The notes under the pieces were generated by a model. It did no database searches and was not told where the DNA came from. It saw only the letters and a list, made by a program, of their open reading frames with translations. Below, piece after piece: positions 63,276 to 64,000 of a DNA stretch of 64,000 bases; positions within the stretch are counted from its first letter, which is position 1; the number at the start of each line of letters is the position of its first letter. Source of the stretch: Schaalia vaccimaxillae DSM 15804 (GTDB lineage: Bacteria > Actinomycetota > Actinomycetes > Actinomycetales > Actinomycetaceae); NCBI RefSeq assembly GCF_000420425.1, contig NZ_ATUX01000008.1, forward strand, positions 1 through 64,000. The letters run 5' to 3'. Both the position numbers and the translations under genes were made by a program.

Positions 63276-64000
63276 TCAGACCGACCTAATCCGCGGGTTG
63301 ATGAGCAGGTAGAGCATGTCGACGACGATGTTGACGACGATGAATGCGATAGCGACGACCAAGGCGCCGCCCTGTACCAAGGTCACCCAGTTCTCCTGGA
63401 TTCCCTTGAGAAGGACTAGCTTGCCCATGCCGTCGATGGAGAAGATGATCTCGATGACAACGGCGCCTCCCATGAGGTAACCGATTCGCAGGCCAAGCAC
63501 CGTGATCGGTGTAATGAGCGCGTTACGCAGCACGTTGCGGGCCACGACGATCGGCTTGGGGATGCCTGCGCCGAGCGCGGTACGGACATAGTCACGGTCG
63601 AGTTCTTCAACCATCGATGTACGCACAACGCGTGTCATCTGGCCGATTACTGGGACTGCCAGTGCTGTGGCGGGCAGGATCATACGGAGGAACCAGCCTG
63701 CTGGATCTTGGCTCAATGCTGGGAGGGCTCCCGAAACGGGCAGGCGTCCAACGAAAGTCATGACAAGCAGGGCAGCCAGCCAGAAGGAAGGAGTGCCAAT
63801 CGAGACAACGGAGAAGACTCGGATGACCTGATCTGGCCAGCGGTCACGATAGATAGCTGCCAGAACTCCCAGGGGGAAAGCGATAACGACAGCGATGAGG
63901 AGCCCCAGGAAGGTCAGCTGGAGAGTGACGGGAAGGGCCTTGGCGACCAGGTCGATCACTTTATTAGAGGTGCCAACACCATAAATGCCCAGGTCACCTT
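63276..64000 (-). CDS. satB: Sialic acid ABC transporter permease (DppB type), 5' part outside window
   Basis: Partial: the open frame runs to the right edge, beginning there with GDLGIYGVGTSNKVIDLVAKALPVTLQL, the usual internal start of the DppB membrane domain, so about 80-110 N-terminal residues are missing. The visible part has about five membrane segments and the coupling-loop region SMVEELDRDYVRTALGAGIPKPIVVARNVLRNAL. It partners satC in the membrane and ends 3 nt before the satC start. Confidence 0.85.
   Translation of the reverse strand, partial: GDLGIYGVGTSNKVIDLVAKALPVTLQLTFLGLLIAVVIAFPLGVLAAIYRDRWPDQVIRVFSVVSIGTPSFWLAALLVMTFVGRLPVSGALPALSQDPAGWFLRMILPATALAVPVIGQMTRVVRTSMVEELDRDYVRTALGAGIPKPIVVARNVLRNALITPITVLGLRIGYLMGGAVVIEIIFSIDGMGKLVLLKGIQENWVTLVQGGALVVAIAFIVVNIVVDMLYLLINPRIRSV

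Overview
The window reads as a chromosome segment of a host-associated actinobacterium, most likely Actinomycetaceae (Actinomyces/Schaalia-like). The evidence is the 5' end of a 16S rRNA gene at the left edge, moderately high G+C coding sequence, frequent GTG starts, and the classical actinobacterial order tRNA-Trp, secE, nusG, rplK, rplA. Most genes are on the minus strand. All calls come from reading the sequence; no database search was run.

Region 1 (1-2.3 kb): the 16S rRNA start with its promoter, then a divergent alanine/glycine:cation symporter. Region 2 (2.3-12.8 kb): a seven-gene minus-strand operon headed by a DeoR-type repressor with palindromic operators. It encodes E2, E3 and a fused E1 of a 2-oxo-acid/acetoin-type dehydrogenase complex, a PHP-domain protein, a short-chain dehydrogenase and an unusual long zinc dehydrogenase. 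Region 3 (12.9-21.9 kb): L-fucose genes, namely a mutarotase (fucU), a LacI regulator, a rhamnulokinase-type sugar kinase, L-fucose isomerase (fucI) and a ribose-type sugar ABC transporter. No fuculose-phosphate aldolase is visible, so regions 2 and 3 together may form an unusual 6-deoxyhexose pathway. This is the best candidate for an undescribed system.

Region 4 (22-28.4 kb): an ATL-type DNA repair protein, a TetR/MFS efflux pair with a clear operator, a broken DUF3800 gene, tRNA-Asn, rplJ-rplL with an attenuator, and a Pro-rich membrane-anchored protein. Region 5 (28.6-53.6 kb): a cell-surface glycan locus. It contains wecB and wecC (UDP-ManNAc and UDP-ManNAcA supply), a three-module 1534-residue glycosyltransferase, a heparinase/hydrolase fusion, a frameshifted asparagine-synthase-like gene, an ABC-2 exporter, further glycosyltransferases and an LCP ligase. 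The locus is wrapped around, and splits, the ribosomal protein block: rplK-rplA and rplJ-rplL lie about 13 kb apart with glycan genes between them. Parts of it look A+T-richer than the flanks, suggesting acquisition.

Region 6 (53.7-64 kb): an alpha/beta hydrolase, an adenosine-deaminase-family enzyme, murB, and a sialic acid operon: satB (cut by the window edge), satC (fused permease and ATPase), satD, nanA, nanK, nanE, nagB. Sialic acid and L-fucose use together suggest foraging on mucin-type host glycans.

A 22-bp-period tandem repeat recurs in four intergenic regions, and several long perfect hairpins sit between genes of the sugar operons.
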